This document shows positions 45,980 to 59,230 of a stretch of 60,000 nucleotides of DNA, piece after piece (the first letter of the stretch is position 1; each line of letters starts with the position of its first letter). A model generated the notes under the pieces. It was given only the letters and a program-made list of their open reading frames with translations. It had not been told where the DNA came from and searched no databases. The position numbers and the translations under genes were made by a program. Origin of the DNA: Liolophura sinensis (Eukaryota; Mollusca; Polyplacophora; Chitonida; Chitonidae); the NCBI RefSeq assembly GCF_032854445.1, contig NC_088297.1, positions 10,876,163-10,936,162 of the forward strand, given 5' to 3'.

Positions 45980-46115
45980 AATGAATTTAAACGCCCATTT
46001 CGTAATGAACCGATTGGATTTTGGAATTCAATGATTAACGTTGAAGCAGGCAAATATCAGACAGTTGTTGAAAAGCTCAACGTTTAACTGAAATGAACTA
46101 CTAAATCGACAAGCC
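45980..46115 (+). repeat. Dispersed repeat R4, copy 2
   Basis: The counterpart of 21205-21380: AATTTAAACGCCCATTT, GAAGCAGGCAAATA, CAGTTGTTGAAAA and CAACGTTTAACTGAAATGAA. Confidence 0.55.
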
Positions 46116-46237
46116 ACGTTAAAAATTGTAGGTCATCTCCTATTGTGCCTGCTAAAACTTCATGCCTGGAAAAAAGTTGCAGGACAAAGGAGATTTTCTA
46201 ATTTGAGCCCTGCGTCAACTGCTTACTGTCGTAAAGA

Positions 46238-46260
46238 CCCCCCCCCCCCCCCCCCCCCCC
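46238..46260. repeat. Poly-C run
   Basis: About 23 consecutive C. Confidence 0.95.
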
Positions 46261-46403
46261 ACAAAAGAATAAGAGAAGGGGATTCTGCAAAATTCGCTGT
46301 CCATGAGGCCATGTTTGAACCTCCACCTTGTATGTGCTGGTAATTACAAGATAAAGTTTCTAGGCCACTCAGCCATGATTCAATCGCTCCCTCAGATTAC
46401 GAC

Positions 46404-46728
46404 TGAGTGAGAGAGTGAGTGCTTGGGGTTTAATGTCGTACTCAACAATTTTTCAGTCATACGATGACGAAGGAATCCTTAGAGTGTATGTAATGTGCCT
46501 TCTTGTTGCAGGACGGAACCGTTCTTTTATATAGTGCTGCTTCACTGAGACGACTTACTGAGGCAAGTAAGCCGCCCCGTCTGAGCCATTACACTGATAC
46601 AGGTCAACCAGTCGTTGCACTATCCCCTTCATGCTGAATGCCAAGTGAGGAAGTTACAACTTCCTCTTTTAAAGTCTTAGGTGTGACTCGACCCAGGACT
46701 GACCTTGGATCTACCGCTCCCGAAACAG
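46404..46728 (-). repeat. SINE family 2
   Basis: GAGAGAGTGAGTGCTTGGGG through GATCTACCGCTCCCGAAAC; the last part of the tRNA-like head is lost. Confidence 0.9.
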
Positions 46729-47719
46729 ACCAGATTACACGAATACAGATAACAAAGTACATGTACTTGAATACTTGTACATCAACAATGACTTTCTATA
46801 CAACACATGAAAAGGTGAAAACTTTGACCCACTTGTATGCTATTACATGTATGCTATTACAATGTATCTTTATTCCCTCCCTAGCAGCTGCTGGACATTA
46901 GTCTCAAATCTTGCCAAATAGTAATGATGTATATGTATATGAAGGACACACATTTGATGCACCTTGAGGGTTTAATAAGAGAGCAATGTTTGTTGTATGA
47001 CCCCATTATCTGTGTCTTAAGATTCATCTTCATGTTCTGCTTCGTCCAGGTTATACACTTGGTATAAAAAGAGTAGACAACATAGTATAAACGGAAAGTC
47101 TTCATTTTGGAACATTCATTCCATATAAGATACATACAACAGATTTCTGCCAATGCCATTTTGAAGACATCAGTTTTCTAGAAAATGGCATAAAGACATG
47201 TCAAAATAAAAACTTTCAATAGCATGATCAATTTTAGTATGCTTCTGCCTAAAATAGCTTTAGTGGATACAGTATTCTAAGCTTTAGGATTTGACAAAAC
47301 AAACTTAAAAAGTATGGCATTGAGCAGCCATAAAATAAACAAACAAACAAGCACTTCCCTGCTATGATATATGTACTTATGTATATAAAACATTTTGTTT
47401 CCACCTAAAAATTTACAAGAACTCAAAAAGCACAACCACAGATGAACACGATCAACCATTTTTATTTGCTATCAAGAAATAGTGCAGTCTTTATCGCTCT
47501 TGTCAATGATCTGTTATCAGCCTTATTAAATTGGCCACATCAGCAAATTTTGGCCCAATAAGTGCCGAATTTCAGGACTAGTGAAAGTGATAGTTGACAA
47601 TAACATTGGAACAGTTTTCAGTTAGACGGCAAATCAGTGTCACCGACACAGTTTGGGCCAGCGACAAACTTGGCAATCCAAGAAGCGTTTTATGTGTGGT
47701 ATGAAATGAAACGGCGCAT

Positions 47720-48130
47720 TTGAGGAGGACGGCGCCTTGGCCGAGGCTGCAGAGCGGCTGACACGGGCGTCTAGCCTAGTTCGGGGGAAAAAAGGTGGCA
47801 GACAAACAGTGATTAGTGTAATACAGGCTATAGAAGGTTGATGTCTGTGCGACGATCAATAAAGTTGGTAGACGGGGCCAAAGACGGCGGTGGCAGCGGC
47901 GGGATAGTCTGTCCTCGCGCAGCGGGCATGGCTGATTAGACAGCCGTATTGATTGAGACTGGCCAGTCGTCCTTATCGGGACAAGGGCGATCCACGCAGA
48001 CAACACCGGCTACAAATCACACTGGCATGTTCGCCTGCAGTCTGTCTGAGTGTTGCCTGTTCTAAACCCTGCCTGCCATCTGCCTCCCACCTTTGCCGCT
48101 GATAGGCCAGACAGGTTAGCCTACTTGTAC
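47720..48130. promoter_or_regulatory. GC-rich island upstream of the zinc-finger gene
   Basis: GC and CpG content are clearly above background (for example AAGACGGCGGTGGCAGCGGC and TGTCCTCGCGCAGCGGGCAT). It contains GATA-like (CTTATC, TGATAG) and homeodomain-like (TGATTAG, ATTGATTGA) words. Only short meaningless frames are present. It lies about 11 kb upstream of the zinc-finger coding exon on its 5' side, so a promoter, first exon or enhancer is plausible but unproven. Confidence 0.35.
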
Positions 48131-48869
48131 TTGGGTGTGGAATTGAATAGAGCCTTCGTGTAATACTTGTACAATACATCACTGTATCAAATAGTTCTGC
48201 TGCCATACACAATTCTACACACATCAGTACCAAATAACCCTTGTATTGTTCTGACACAAGACAAAGTACATACTGTTAATTACAGCCAGTGGAAAAAACA
48301 TTCAAAAATTTTCTGTTTAAATACTGGTAAAGCATGCATGTATGTACACATCCGTGTTGATTTACACAGAGCATACAAGACCATGAGATAGAATTCCAAT
48401 GATATTTCAGCTATAAAATCCAAGAATTAGTGACATACCGTATAAAGGGCTTATTTAACCGGACATGCACATGCGAACTACATGTCCATGTACATATTGC
48501 TTATTAATCATATAATTTTTTTTCTCAGGCTGATGTGTCACTTTCAACTTAATGCCATAAGGTTGCTTATCAAGGCCTGTTTGTTATCACTTATCACCAG
48601 ACATGAGAGATATGGACTACAAAGAAAGGATAAATATTGTTTTCCAAAATATCACACAATATTGCAGACAATGCAAATGCATGTCATCCTTTTTTCACAT
48701 AATGCCACCTCTGCCTCTGGCTCCACACGCACTGCTCTGCAATTGACTCTCATGCCTGCAGCTGAGCATTACATGTAATTAATATTGATGAGGCGATATC
48801 ACAAATTGAATGGACTCCATCAATTATGACGAAAGGATCCAAAAGTTCCACAGTTTAATTGCACAATTT

Positions 48870-49060
48870 TGGCTATTTTTTGCCTCATTTTCTCATGAGG
48901 CACATTATCGGAGGTTTTTACAGGCCACTCTCCCACTCACCCCCCCCCCCCCCCCGCAAGATGATCTCCCTTGACTACTGTTATAAACTTGTTAAATGGC
49001 ACTTAACACTTAAAATAAGTCCAACTGAGATTAAAATGACAAAACTAACTCTTTCAATAT
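48870..49060. other. Short spacer with C-run
   Basis: No gene is seen; a run of about 15 C lies at 48939-48954. Confidence 0.5.
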
Positions 49061-49287
49061 GGGGCCTCTGCAGGTTAGCACTCCAGTGCGGCGCAATGAC
49101 CCACGAACCTCTCACTAATGTGGACACATGTTGCCTTCCTGACCGGTCGTATGTGAGAAAGTCTGACAGCAACCTGCAGATGGTTGTGTGTTTCCCCTGG
49201 GCTCTGTCCAGTTTCCTCCCGCCGTTGGGCCGTTGTCGCGTAAGTGAATTACTCTTGAGTACAGTGTAAAACACCAATCCAACAAAT
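49061..49287 (+). repeat. SINE, family 1, diverged
   Basis: GGGGCCTCTGCAGGTTAGCA through GTGTAAAACACCAATCCAAC, with the B-box region deleted. Confidence 0.82.
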
Positions 49288-49365
49288 GAACTTATTCAAC
49301 ATCAGATTTACATTTTTATACATGTAAGAATTCAATGCATATATGTGTACAATTATATACCTTAA

Positions 49366-49545
49366 TTCCTCAGGTTTATGAAAATTGCAATTTTTTCATC
49401 GGACTTTTGAGACAACCCTACATCCATTGTTGGGTTGGCAAATTTCAGGGCTTCACAAAAAGGATAATTTTATCACTCTACACAAACTAAAACCGTCAGA
49501 ATATGGTTAAATAAACACACTGCAAACATGCGAAGAGGTATTTAC
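49366..49545 (-). repeat. MITE family M1, copy 3, inverted
   Basis: Read on the minus strand it matches the copy at 59735: TACCTTAATTCCTCAGG end, GAGACAACCCTAC, GGGCTTCACAAAA and AATAAACACACTGCAAAC. Confidence 0.65.
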
Positions 49546-50544
49546 AGTACAGTGTTTATAAACATCCATTTCCCAAGATATACCGAAGATCCTGTATGTT
49601 ACTTTGGAATCCATTTAGCCATCCTCATTACAGAAAATGTGCCAGGCTGAAGTATTTGATGTGCCTGAAGACATGGAAAATCAGCTCCATGTACATCATG
49701 TTTCACACATAACAGGTACACGTATAAATGTACATTGCATGTGCATGTGAATCAAAAAGAAAGGACCAGCATTAAAACTGCATTAAGGACAGAACCAGTT
49801 ACCATACTGTACCAACACATAACAGAGCGGTACCGCTACCAGAAACCATGTGCTACATGTAGCTGTATACCAGACCCAGGGCTGCTGTGCTGGTACATAT
49901 GTATACCCTTGATACAAACTGGATAATTCTGGTTGACCAGACATGGCACCTGTCTCAGACAGAGCGCAAGTCGCCCAGACCCGATGGTCAATGCTGACTA
50001 AAGGCGGGAGAGCATTAGCTATCTAAATGCATGTACATGTACAACTGGTACATACCGCATCTGCAACATGACTGGTATAAGTATAGTACTAAGATGGCAT
50101 GTACATGTGGTACTGACCATTTATCGTAAGCATGTCTTGTAAACTTGTACTGTACCATACTTTAAACTGACTAGTGCATATATATATGTCAGTCTATATG
50201 CACATGGAATTATATTAAACTTATACACATATACAGTATGCACATGTAATCATTTGCAAATAATCTAAATGAATTTGCAGGCAAACACAAGTCACATGGA
50301 CATTTTTCTCTCAGGACCAGTACTTTAATGAATGAATTTGGGAGCTGAAAAAGACAACATATGTATATATGTACATCATCATGTGTATCTTATAATAAAT
50401 CAAACCCTTCTTTGCATTCATTTGCCTTTTACGAGTATTTTATACTGCACATACTTGCACATGTAAGAACATGCAACACTTTATGTACATGTATGTGGCA
50501 ATGGTCAGGTCTCAAGGCAAAGGAAAGCAGGCAGTGCCCAAGGG

Positions 50545-50688
50545 GATTTATTTATTTGATTGGTGTTTTATTTGAGCGACCAGCATTATGGTGGAAGGAA
50601 ACCAGGCACAGCCTGGGTGGGTGGAAGGGAGGGGTGGGGGTGAACCCATGACCATCTGCAGGTTGCTGTCAGACCTTCTCAAGTATGC
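50545..50688 (-). repeat. SINE family 1, truncated
   Basis: ATTTATTTGATTGGTGTTTT tail, then CCAGCATTATGGTGGAAGGA and CCATCTGCAGGTTGCTGTCA. Confidence 0.8.
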
Positions 50689-51791
50689 CCATCTGGAAAC
50701 TTGTCCACAAACTGATACATATGTAGAAACAATTATTCTTGTTGCAACGTCCAAAGCTACATGTAGTTATCTCACCACACAAACACTTTGTATATTATAC
50801 ATGTATGGAAAAAAGAGGTTGTTCATTGTGGTTACATGTACATAACTGTCCTACTTTGTATAACCTTAGGCTACAGGCTGTACATGTGCATGTGTGTTCG
50901 CAAAATGTTTGTTTTGTCAAATTTTAAGACAATAATTAATGTTTAAGTTCTTGTTCATTCACCCGAATGTCAATGTAAAAAAAAAAAATGCTCCAGTTTT
51001 TTTAAAAGATGAATGACAGGCAAAATCAATGATGTTGAAACATTCTAAAACCAAACAGTTAAGCCATGTACATTACACTGGACAAAGAATTTTTTTCACA
51101 ATGAACACTTCCGTAATCTTATAAAATAACAGAAGAGTGTTGTTGATGATTTTTGCAAAAGTTACAGTTTACTTTTCATGATATCTGCACACAAATGTGC
51201 CCCTACATGCACACATACAGTACATGTTCTGTGCTAGGATTTGCAATTGGTACAGCTGCATTTGTACATTGCACATGTACTACAAGTACTTGCTCAGTGT
51301 ATGTAACAGCATGCAGGTGCCTGCCTGATGCACAAAGACTGCTTTAAAGATGGCTATATTGCCGTTGGGCTCTTCACTCTGAACCATAATTGATTTCTTA
51401 ATATTCTTGTCACACACTGCCAGACATATTTGTGGCAGAGCTGTATGGGGCTGTGCTGTACCACGACAAAACAGCATGACCTACTTTGTGCACACAATCT
51501 ACATTCATCTACAGATCGACAACGCAGATGCGACCCCTGCTGCGTTGAGGTGAACACACTTGATCATTACTAAAATATACTTTTTAGGAGTGTAATAATA
51601 CGACAAAAGTTCTTTGAACATGGTTAATACATGATCTTCTTACAGAGTACATTACCTTTAACTCAAAAAGAAACAGCATGGAAAAAAGGACAGGTACAAA
51701 TGTAATTGGCTTTCAAATGTTCTCCAATCTAATAGTACCTGGGTACATACATGTAACTACACGTAAGGTATGGACATAGATTTAGCCAAAG

Positions 51792-51830
51792 GGGTGCCTC
51801 AGTGTCATTGAGACACACTGAGACACCCTA
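51792..51830. other. Small hairpin
   Basis: GGGTGCCTCAGTGTC and GACACACTGAGACACCC-like arms pair over about 13 of 15 bases with a short loop. Confidence 0.5.
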
Positions 51831-53779
51831 TCTAGACAAAATTAACATGGGAGCGAAAGGGAAAATAGGACAAATTCAGAAATGAGACAGTCTGATTTCA
51901 AATTCTGACTAAATCTATGAATATGGAAGTCTATCAAAGTTTGTACACTATATATGTATATATACATGTATGCATTTTTTCAGATTTTAAAAGCAGAGAC
52001 GACAAAAAAATATAACCCTGCTTATTTAGGAAGAAGTGTGGAAACAGGCCTAAACAGTCACAGACTGGAATTCACAAATTCACAAAAATCAGGAATTCTT
52101 ACAAGGGTTTAGGATGCGCCAAGTTAGAGCAACCCGAAACATGATGGTGCGTCACTTACACCCCACTTACATGGTTAAAAGGCAAAAGATGACTCGGGTG
52201 GTAGAAATAACTCATGCCTGACTGGCTACAACTAAACACATGGTGGTACACATTTTCGATTGTCTGAATGTGTACGATTTTGTTTGCTTTGAACCTTGAA
52301 CCGTGGTACATTTTCAGTTGTTGTGCAACTGAACACCACAAAAATAAAATGTTAAGGGACCGGTCTTTCAAGACCAAGGCCAAGACCATCCAGCATACCA
52401 AATGTCATACACATTCCTGCATAGGTTTTTCCATAAGGTTGCTGCTGACAGACACACAAACAAATAAATGCTGGCATAAACACAACCTCCTTGGCAGACA
52501 TACACCTAACACAAACTACGAAATTTTATGGATACTATGACCAGTATGAAATTAATACTTGCATGTATACTCAAATGTGTCACAGTAGCTAGGGGGCAAG
52601 AGGCCAGTATGACCCCTAAGGTTGTCTACCATCATCCACTCAATGACCCCCAGAGATCCAGCATTGTTAGCTTAGCCTCCCTACATGTATGTCTGCACAC
52701 CCTCTACAACCTGTAAGACCACACTATGGCTCTTGTGTGTTAACAGGACAGTGTGGGTGAGCATGCATACATGTGTGTATGTACCCTACTGCTAGGGTGG
52801 GACTGGGTGGGTTGGGTAGTGACTCAGGACTGTGGGATGATCTAGGCCATGTGCAAGTTATCTTGATCAGTTTTAGTTCTTAATCCAACACATGTTAATG
52901 AGGCCGATCGATTCCAGTTTACACTGCAACTGCATCGCTGCTGTTTTCATTGTTATAAATTTTCTAAACCTAGACCTTTTCACGTCCGTCATCCCACAGG
53001 CGATTCTTTAATTCATTTGGATATATAATGAGTTCCATTCAGAAGTTTTTTACTTAACAGCTCACATAACAATGTACAACTGAGTTTTGCATGAAAAACC
53101 CTGGGCCAGGTTAATTCACAAAACTTCTTATTTATATTCTTTCGCTGAAGCAAATGTTTCTTGCTTTAGTGGTGACGATTAAGCAGTGATTAACCACTTA
53201 TGAAGTGACTGACTAAAGTTTTATCGACTGAGAAACACCAGTACTCTGAGTCCATGTTGGACTAAGAATTTATTGAATTTAGAACCCGGGAAAAGTTCTC
53301 TAAAACCAGTCCCTGAAGCTTCCAGTCCTATATGTAGCTGGTAACAATAAGAAAATTGTAAGAAAACAGCAATGAAACTACCTATTGTAATGAGATTGAG
53401 AGATTGGAATCTGCATGGCTGTAATGGCATTTTTGTTAGTCTGCTTAAAGAAAGTTTACACATGTTCATGAAAATGTATGCAATTTTCAATAAATCGTGA
53501 GTAGTTGGGGGAAAATTCAAAGAAATTATAGGTAATTTGCTGCGCTTAAAGCATACAATGTATGTACATGTACATCACTTTGTCAGCAACAAAAGTCTCA
53601 CAGCAAAGGCCAGAAAAGAAAAAGGGGCACTAAAATGAAGCTGCAGTGGTTGCAAAGGTACATAACAGCACAGAGGATATAGTGTCTGTTTCCCAGGCTC
53701 TCTTTTGGTTATACAGCCCCCTGGGATAAGAGAACAGGGGTCTGTGACATCTGTTCCTGTGTGAGAGGGCAAGGGCAGA

Positions 53780-54052
53780 GAGGGAGAGACAGGGGAGGGC
53801 AGGGGTCACATTGTGCTGTCAACCCTTCCCCTCTCCTTGCCAGTCACCAGTGCCCCAGCCCCCTCAGCTCAGGTTACATTAGTTCTGTGCTGCTACAGAA
53901 CACAGGCAAGCAATGCAGACTGGGGGGCACAATGGCAAAAACAAACACTGGTCACATAACAGAGTCAGTAGGGGAAGACTGCTGGGCAGGAGTGGTTCCC
54001 AAAGAGGCATATAATGACCTTCCTGCAACAGATGAGCTCCACTCAGCTGGCG
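53780..54052. other. GC-rich non-coding segment
   Basis: The segment is G/C-rich with CCCAGCCCCC-type blocks like those at 42.3 kb. Frames up to 113 codons (53761-54102) have no recognisable motif. Confidence 0.35.
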
Positions 54053-54160
54053 GCCATGTTGGATCTGTAGCAAAAGAATTTCTTGGGTCTCCTGGAATAT
54101 AGGTTCATTTCACCCTGTGCATTGAATCATAAAATTCTTTTGCTTCAGATCCAAAATGGC
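54053..54160. mobile_element. 108-bp foldback element or hairpin
   Basis: The 29-base arms (from GCCATGTTGGATCTGTAGCA at 54053-54081, and complement at 54132-54160) match at 27 of 29 positions around a 50-base spacer. It is probably a tiny MITE, but an RNA hairpin is possible. Confidence 0.65.
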
Positions 54161-54451
54161 TTCGAGTGCAAGTCATTGATGACCATCTCAAAGAACCTTA
54201 ACAAATTGGTATCATTCATGCACAGTTTTGCACATGACGTCAGTAACACTTGAGCAAATTAACCTATACCTGTAATAAGGACAGCAGACTGACTACATGT
54301 GGATAGTATTTCTGCCAATCACAAGCCTTACATCTACTATATAGCCATAGACAAAGTGTTCACACTAAGACAAATTGGGCAAAGTCAATGAATGACTCCC
54401 CTAGCCATGTGCCACAAACACTGATTGACAATTTGCTCATGACCACTACTG

Positions 54452-54790
54452 TGGCCTGATGGTTAGCGAATCTCTCTCTCGAAGAGGCACACAGGACTAA
54501 ACACATATCTGGTCATGCCAAAAACTTTGAAAATGGTACTTGTTGCTGCCTCACTTGGTACTCAGCACCGAGAGGTTACAGCAAGGAAACAGGGCTGGTT
54601 GGCCTGGTGTCAATCTGTGACTGGGTGGGGTGTCATGACTGGTGTCTTCGGCATGATACTTAATTGGCGGCACTGACTCTGCCACAGGAAGACACATATA
54701 CATGTATATACACACACACACCTAATGACCCCTCCTTGTCATATGACTGAAAAATTGTTAAGTTCATGCACGACATTAAACTCAAGCATA
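54452..54790 (+). repeat. Diverged SINE with family 2-like 3' end
   Basis: A tRNA-like start (GTGGCCTGATGGTTAGCGA) is followed much later by TCATATGACTGAAAAATTGT and CGACATTAAACTCAAGCATA, the family 2 3' end. The middle differs from the other copies. Confidence 0.5.
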
Positions 54791-55088
54791 CATAAATGCA
54801 ATTGACTCAGCAACTACAGGAGACATGAGGGATGGCTAATAATCAGGGACCACAAATGTTTTTCTTTATGAACTTCATCCCCTCTATAGAACCAATACTC
54901 CCCCAATTTGGCTTACAATACCACACATACATGTCCGTCTATCGTCTATCCCTCTTCAGTTTTGACAAAAAATGGGATAAATCGACAGAAAGAGTGCTTC
55001 AGAAAATTTTACAACATATTCTAAGGATACAAAATTGATGCAGACTGTATGAATAAATCAGTAAATCCAGGCCAACCCATATACATGT

Positions 55089-55357
55089 TTTTTTTTTGTT
55101 TATTTTTGATTGGTGTTTTACGCCGTACTCAAGAATATTTCACTTATACGACGGCGGCCAGCATTATGGTGGGTGGAAACCGGGCAGAGCCCGGGGGAAA
55201 CTCACGACCATCCGCAGGTTGCTGCCAGACCTTCCCACGTACGGCCGAAGAGGAAGGCAGCATGAGCTGGTCTTGAACTCACAGCGACCGCATTGGTGAG
55301 AGGCTTCTGGGTCATTACGCTGCGCTAGCGCGCTAACCAACTGAGCCACGGAGGCCC
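55089..55357 (-). repeat. Full-length SINE, family 1
   Basis: It runs from a T-rich tail through the complete body to the head end GCCACGGAGGCCCC. The flanks share CCATATACATGT. Confidence 0.93.
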
Positions 55358-55465
55358 CCATATACATGTACCTGAGTATATAAGGAAGTTGCATGTTAAT
55401 GAACATGTACCCTACTTCTTCTAATTTTTGAACACCCTGATCTGCTCATTTTAGCCAATATATAT

Positions 55466-55657
55466 TTATTTATTTATTTGACTGGTGTTTTACGATGTAC
55501 TCAAGAATATTTCACTTACACGACGGCAGCCAGCATTATGCTGGGAGGAAACAGGCAGAGCCCAAGGGAAACCCATGACCATCCGCAGGTTGCTGGGAGA
55601 CCTTCCCACTTCCAGAGAGGAAGCCAGCATGAACTGGACTTGAACTCACAGCGACCG
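55466..55657 (-). repeat. 5'-truncated SINE, family 1
   Basis: The copy ends at the B-box side of the head. A perfect 14-bp target TAGCCAATATATAT flanks it (55452-55465, 55658-55671). Confidence 0.93.
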
Positions 55658-56431
55658 TAGCCAATATATATGTAATTCTAGCAGGAATAATGACTTTCAT
55701 TTTCCTCACATGGTTAGACAATCTAATGAACAACATACTGAAATCTTTCCTTTTTCAAAAGGCTGGTAAAGAAACATAATATTCTACTTTCAACACTACT
55801 AATGGCTGTCCTAAAAATAAGAAGAATTTTGCAATTGGGCCACTTCAGACTAGTACTTCAATACATGTAATTATCTCCGATAAATTACCATGTAAGCTTC
55901 ATGTAATCCAGCCAGCCGTTTGTGAGGCATCACAGTCATACATTTCCACGGACAGCACCAAAGGGAATGTACACATAGGATGACCAAAAGAAAGAAAATT
56001 AAACAACTACAAAAATGCAACACACTGAAATCCGATATGTTTCAGGCCACAATGTTGTCTCTGGCACCAGATGAATTATCTATGCGCATGGATTAGTGAA
56101 CACTATAACAGCCAGCTAGAATACACACACACCCACAAGTAATGCACCTTGAATAATTTCTTGCTTCATACTTAATTTCTTACTTTGTAGCACAACAAAA
56201 TACTAATCACTGACGTGACCACCTTATCAATTACATGAGGGAAGTACCAATACACTTGATACACCTGTACCCTGTGAAAAGCGTTATAGTTGTAGAAAGG
56301 GGGTGAACAGTTAGAATTCACTTAACTGATGAAAGCAAATAATACAACAGACTACAGCAGAATGGCAAATGTGATACATGTAGTTGACAAATGGTCATAG
56401 GTAACATGAAGTATGCCCTCTCGTCAGTTTA

Positions 56432-56520
56432 CCCTAATTCTTCAACACCTTTAGCCACCTGTAGAGCCAATATTTTGAAACACTCTGTTAGAGCTACAGG
56501 TATATGAAAATGTAATTTAA
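56432..56520. repeat. Repeat with CCTAATTCTTCAAC end, copy 2
   Basis: The counterpart of 25618-25700, with CCAATATTTTGAAACACTC. Confidence 0.55.
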
Positions 56521-56561
56521 GGAGTTTTCAAGGAGTTATCCAGGGCTTTTTTGTCATTTTC

Positions 56562-56762
56562 TTTTTCTTTGATTGGAGTTTTACGCCGTACTCAAGAATA
56601 TTTCACTTATACGACAGCGGCCAGCATTATGGTGGGTGGAAACCGGGCAGAGCCCGGGGGAAACCCACGACCATCCGTAGGTTGCTGACAGACCTTCTCA
56701 CATACGGCCGGAGAGGAAGCCAGCATGAGCTGGACTTGAACTCACAGCGACCGCATTGGTGA
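56562..56762 (-). repeat. 5'-truncated SINE, family 1
   Basis: The body is complete and the head is lost beyond the B box. The target TTTGTCATTTTC flanks it (56550-56561, 56763-56774). Confidence 0.92.
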
Positions 56763-57618
56763 TTTGTCATTTTCAAGGCTAGTTTAAACATACCATGGTG
56801 TAAATTATGGACTATATTTTAAGTCTGAATCATGGATGCTTTGATTTGCCTGCATGTATATTGAATAGTACGCTTGCTTTTGCAAGAAATATCTGCCCTC
56901 CACCTCTGTAATGTGACACATTCTTTGACTTGGCCTTGGATCCTAGTAAAATGTAATTTCCTCTTACAAAAAATTTGTTACGAAATTAATATATAAAATT
57001 CAGTTTATTGAAATGCAACATTATGATCAGTACACTGGAGTAACACAGTCTGACAGGAGAAAAAACAGACGGCGTACACATTTATGTGACGGCACATATT
57101 CTGAAACATTTAATTTTACTCCGGATTTCCCCCCCCCCCCCCAAATTTATTAAGTTGAAAAGTTTAAACTTTTCATGGGAGATAACTTCATTTACAGGTG
57201 TAACTCTACTTCAATTTATTGCCCTTGATATTTTTTTTTTTTTTTTTTTACAATTGAAAAGGCATCCCCCAAAATGCCATGATTCTCATTCGTTATTTAA
57301 CAAAAAGGATTTCAAGCGTTATTTAATGTAAGTCAACTTGCAACAATGCTGAATCCTCTGTAGATTTCTGTCAAGTAATCGCCATACAACTGTGTTGTTG
57401 TTGTTTCGCCGAGATAAGGCTGTTTGAAATGAAAATAAGCGGACTATTTTCATAAGAAAAATTGCAAAAATTTGCTAAAAAACCCAGAAAACTCTCATGG
57501 TAGATTTTGTACAACATTTGTATTTTTTCTTACGTAAATAAATTTGTCACCAAAAACATTCCCCTTTTTTTTTTAAAATTCTATCACCATTTCAAAAAAC
57601 TGTCCTAAATTTGGGACA

Positions 57619-57861
57619 ATGGCGAGTGCCAGGGAAGCCCTGATTATGAGAGAATTATCAGTGAGCTCCCGATATACAAACTCAGCGGTTAGAAGACAAT
57701 ATTTAAGTTCAGGACAAACTAAGATTTTCAAGGAGTTTCCAGGAGTATTTGTCTTTTTTAAGGACTTTCAAGTACTTGAAAATGAGGTTGAAAAAGCTGA
57801 AGATTTACAGCACCTCAGTCAGAGGTTTATAGTTAACTGTTTATGTAAATACCAACAGTAG
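57619..57861 (+). other. 80-codon open frame, doubtful
   Basis: The frame encodes MASAREALIMRELSVSSRYT... with a Phe-rich stretch (FKEFPGVFVFFKDFQ). The repeated AAGGA.TTTC. wording of its DNA suggests an old dispersed repeat more than a gene. No splice sites or known domain are visible. Confidence 0.15.
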
Positions 57862-58323
57862 TAATCTACATGACACCTATAGCACTATGGCTTAAGCAGA
57901 ATTAGGAACAATGCAGGAAGTGATAATGCAGTGCTATTAATTGCTTGACATGTTGTGATGTCAGCACATTTACATGTAACCTACAAAAACATTGCAAAGT
58001 AATACACATGTAATTGATGTACCATGATGCCCTATACCAAGCTGTAGTAGACTCAAGATAAACATTTTCTGTAGACTCAAAAAAAAAAAAAAAAGAGAAA
58101 AATTTTAAGAAATTCCTGAAGGAAAGAGCGAGTGAGAGAGTGAGTGTCAGCTAAAGTCGCAAAACATTATAGACAAAACACATGACACAACAGGACTTCA
58201 TTTTTTTTACCTTTAGTGACAGAAGAGTTGAACTCTGCTTCAGTACAAGATCTTCACCTCAAGCTCAGCATACCAATACATTTACACACCAAAACTAAAA
58301 TGTATGTATATGTGTACTCTCAT

Positions 58324-58356
58324 TGGGGGGTGGGGGGGGGGTGGGGGTGGGGAGAG
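58324..58356. repeat. G-rich run
   Basis: Five G blocks (GGGGGG, GGGGGGGGGG, GGGGG, GGGG) are separated by single T, a possible quadruplex on the plus strand. Confidence 0.85.
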
Positions 58357-59230
58357 CTGTACGCATGTTGTATGCACACATGGTATGAAATTAATCTATT
58401 TCTAGTATCATTAAATCATGACCTCATCATTCGATCGTGAGCACGTACATAAAGCACTTGTCATACTGATCTTCAGCTAATATGAAGTCAACAAAGATTA
58501 ACTTAACACCTACTGAACAGTGTGCCTCCCGTCAGGCTATAGCTACTATGTGTACATTCATCCAACAAAAATGTGTCAGTTCTTCAGCTGGAAACAATGT
58601 CATAGATATAAAGTGTAAGGGCAAAGAAAACCCAATGTGTACATTTTACTTACCCAAATCTAAAAACTGTTTTATTTACATAGTTTTTTTCTTCTCTTCA
58701 TTTATAAAGAAACAGCACTCAGAACAAACGTTCATCCACATGCATATTCATGTAATAAACTTGCACAGATATCCAGAGACTTATCTTAGAAAGTTTTTTT
58801 TCAGAATTCATTTGGAAAGCAGCAGGATATCGTATTGGTAAAAAGTTTCAACAACAAAAGTAATGTTTTCTAATCTGTACTTGTCTAAAAATGTGCATCT
58901 ATGAGCAAATTTTTAGGGCAAATACACATACACTAATTTAAATACAGTACCTATGAAGCCTTGATAAGAATGCATAAGTATTATAATTATTACTATGAAG
59001 AAGAAAACTGAATTAGCAGGATCAGGGTTTGGAACTTGAATCCTTAAAACAAGGGTAAAAAGGTAAATTGAATCTCACTAAAATCAGCAGAGGCTACACG
59101 GTTTGATTTTAACTGTGATTGGAGCAAAAACATTGCCATGATACACAATGGTACAAACACTGCATATATGTACTTGGAATGCATAACCCGCTCTGCGGGT
59201 ATGCATACATGTTATGTACATGTATGATCT

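Noticed and set aside
53761-54102. 113-codon frame in the GC-rich segment
   Set aside because: No ATG context, domain or splice support; it runs into the foldback element.
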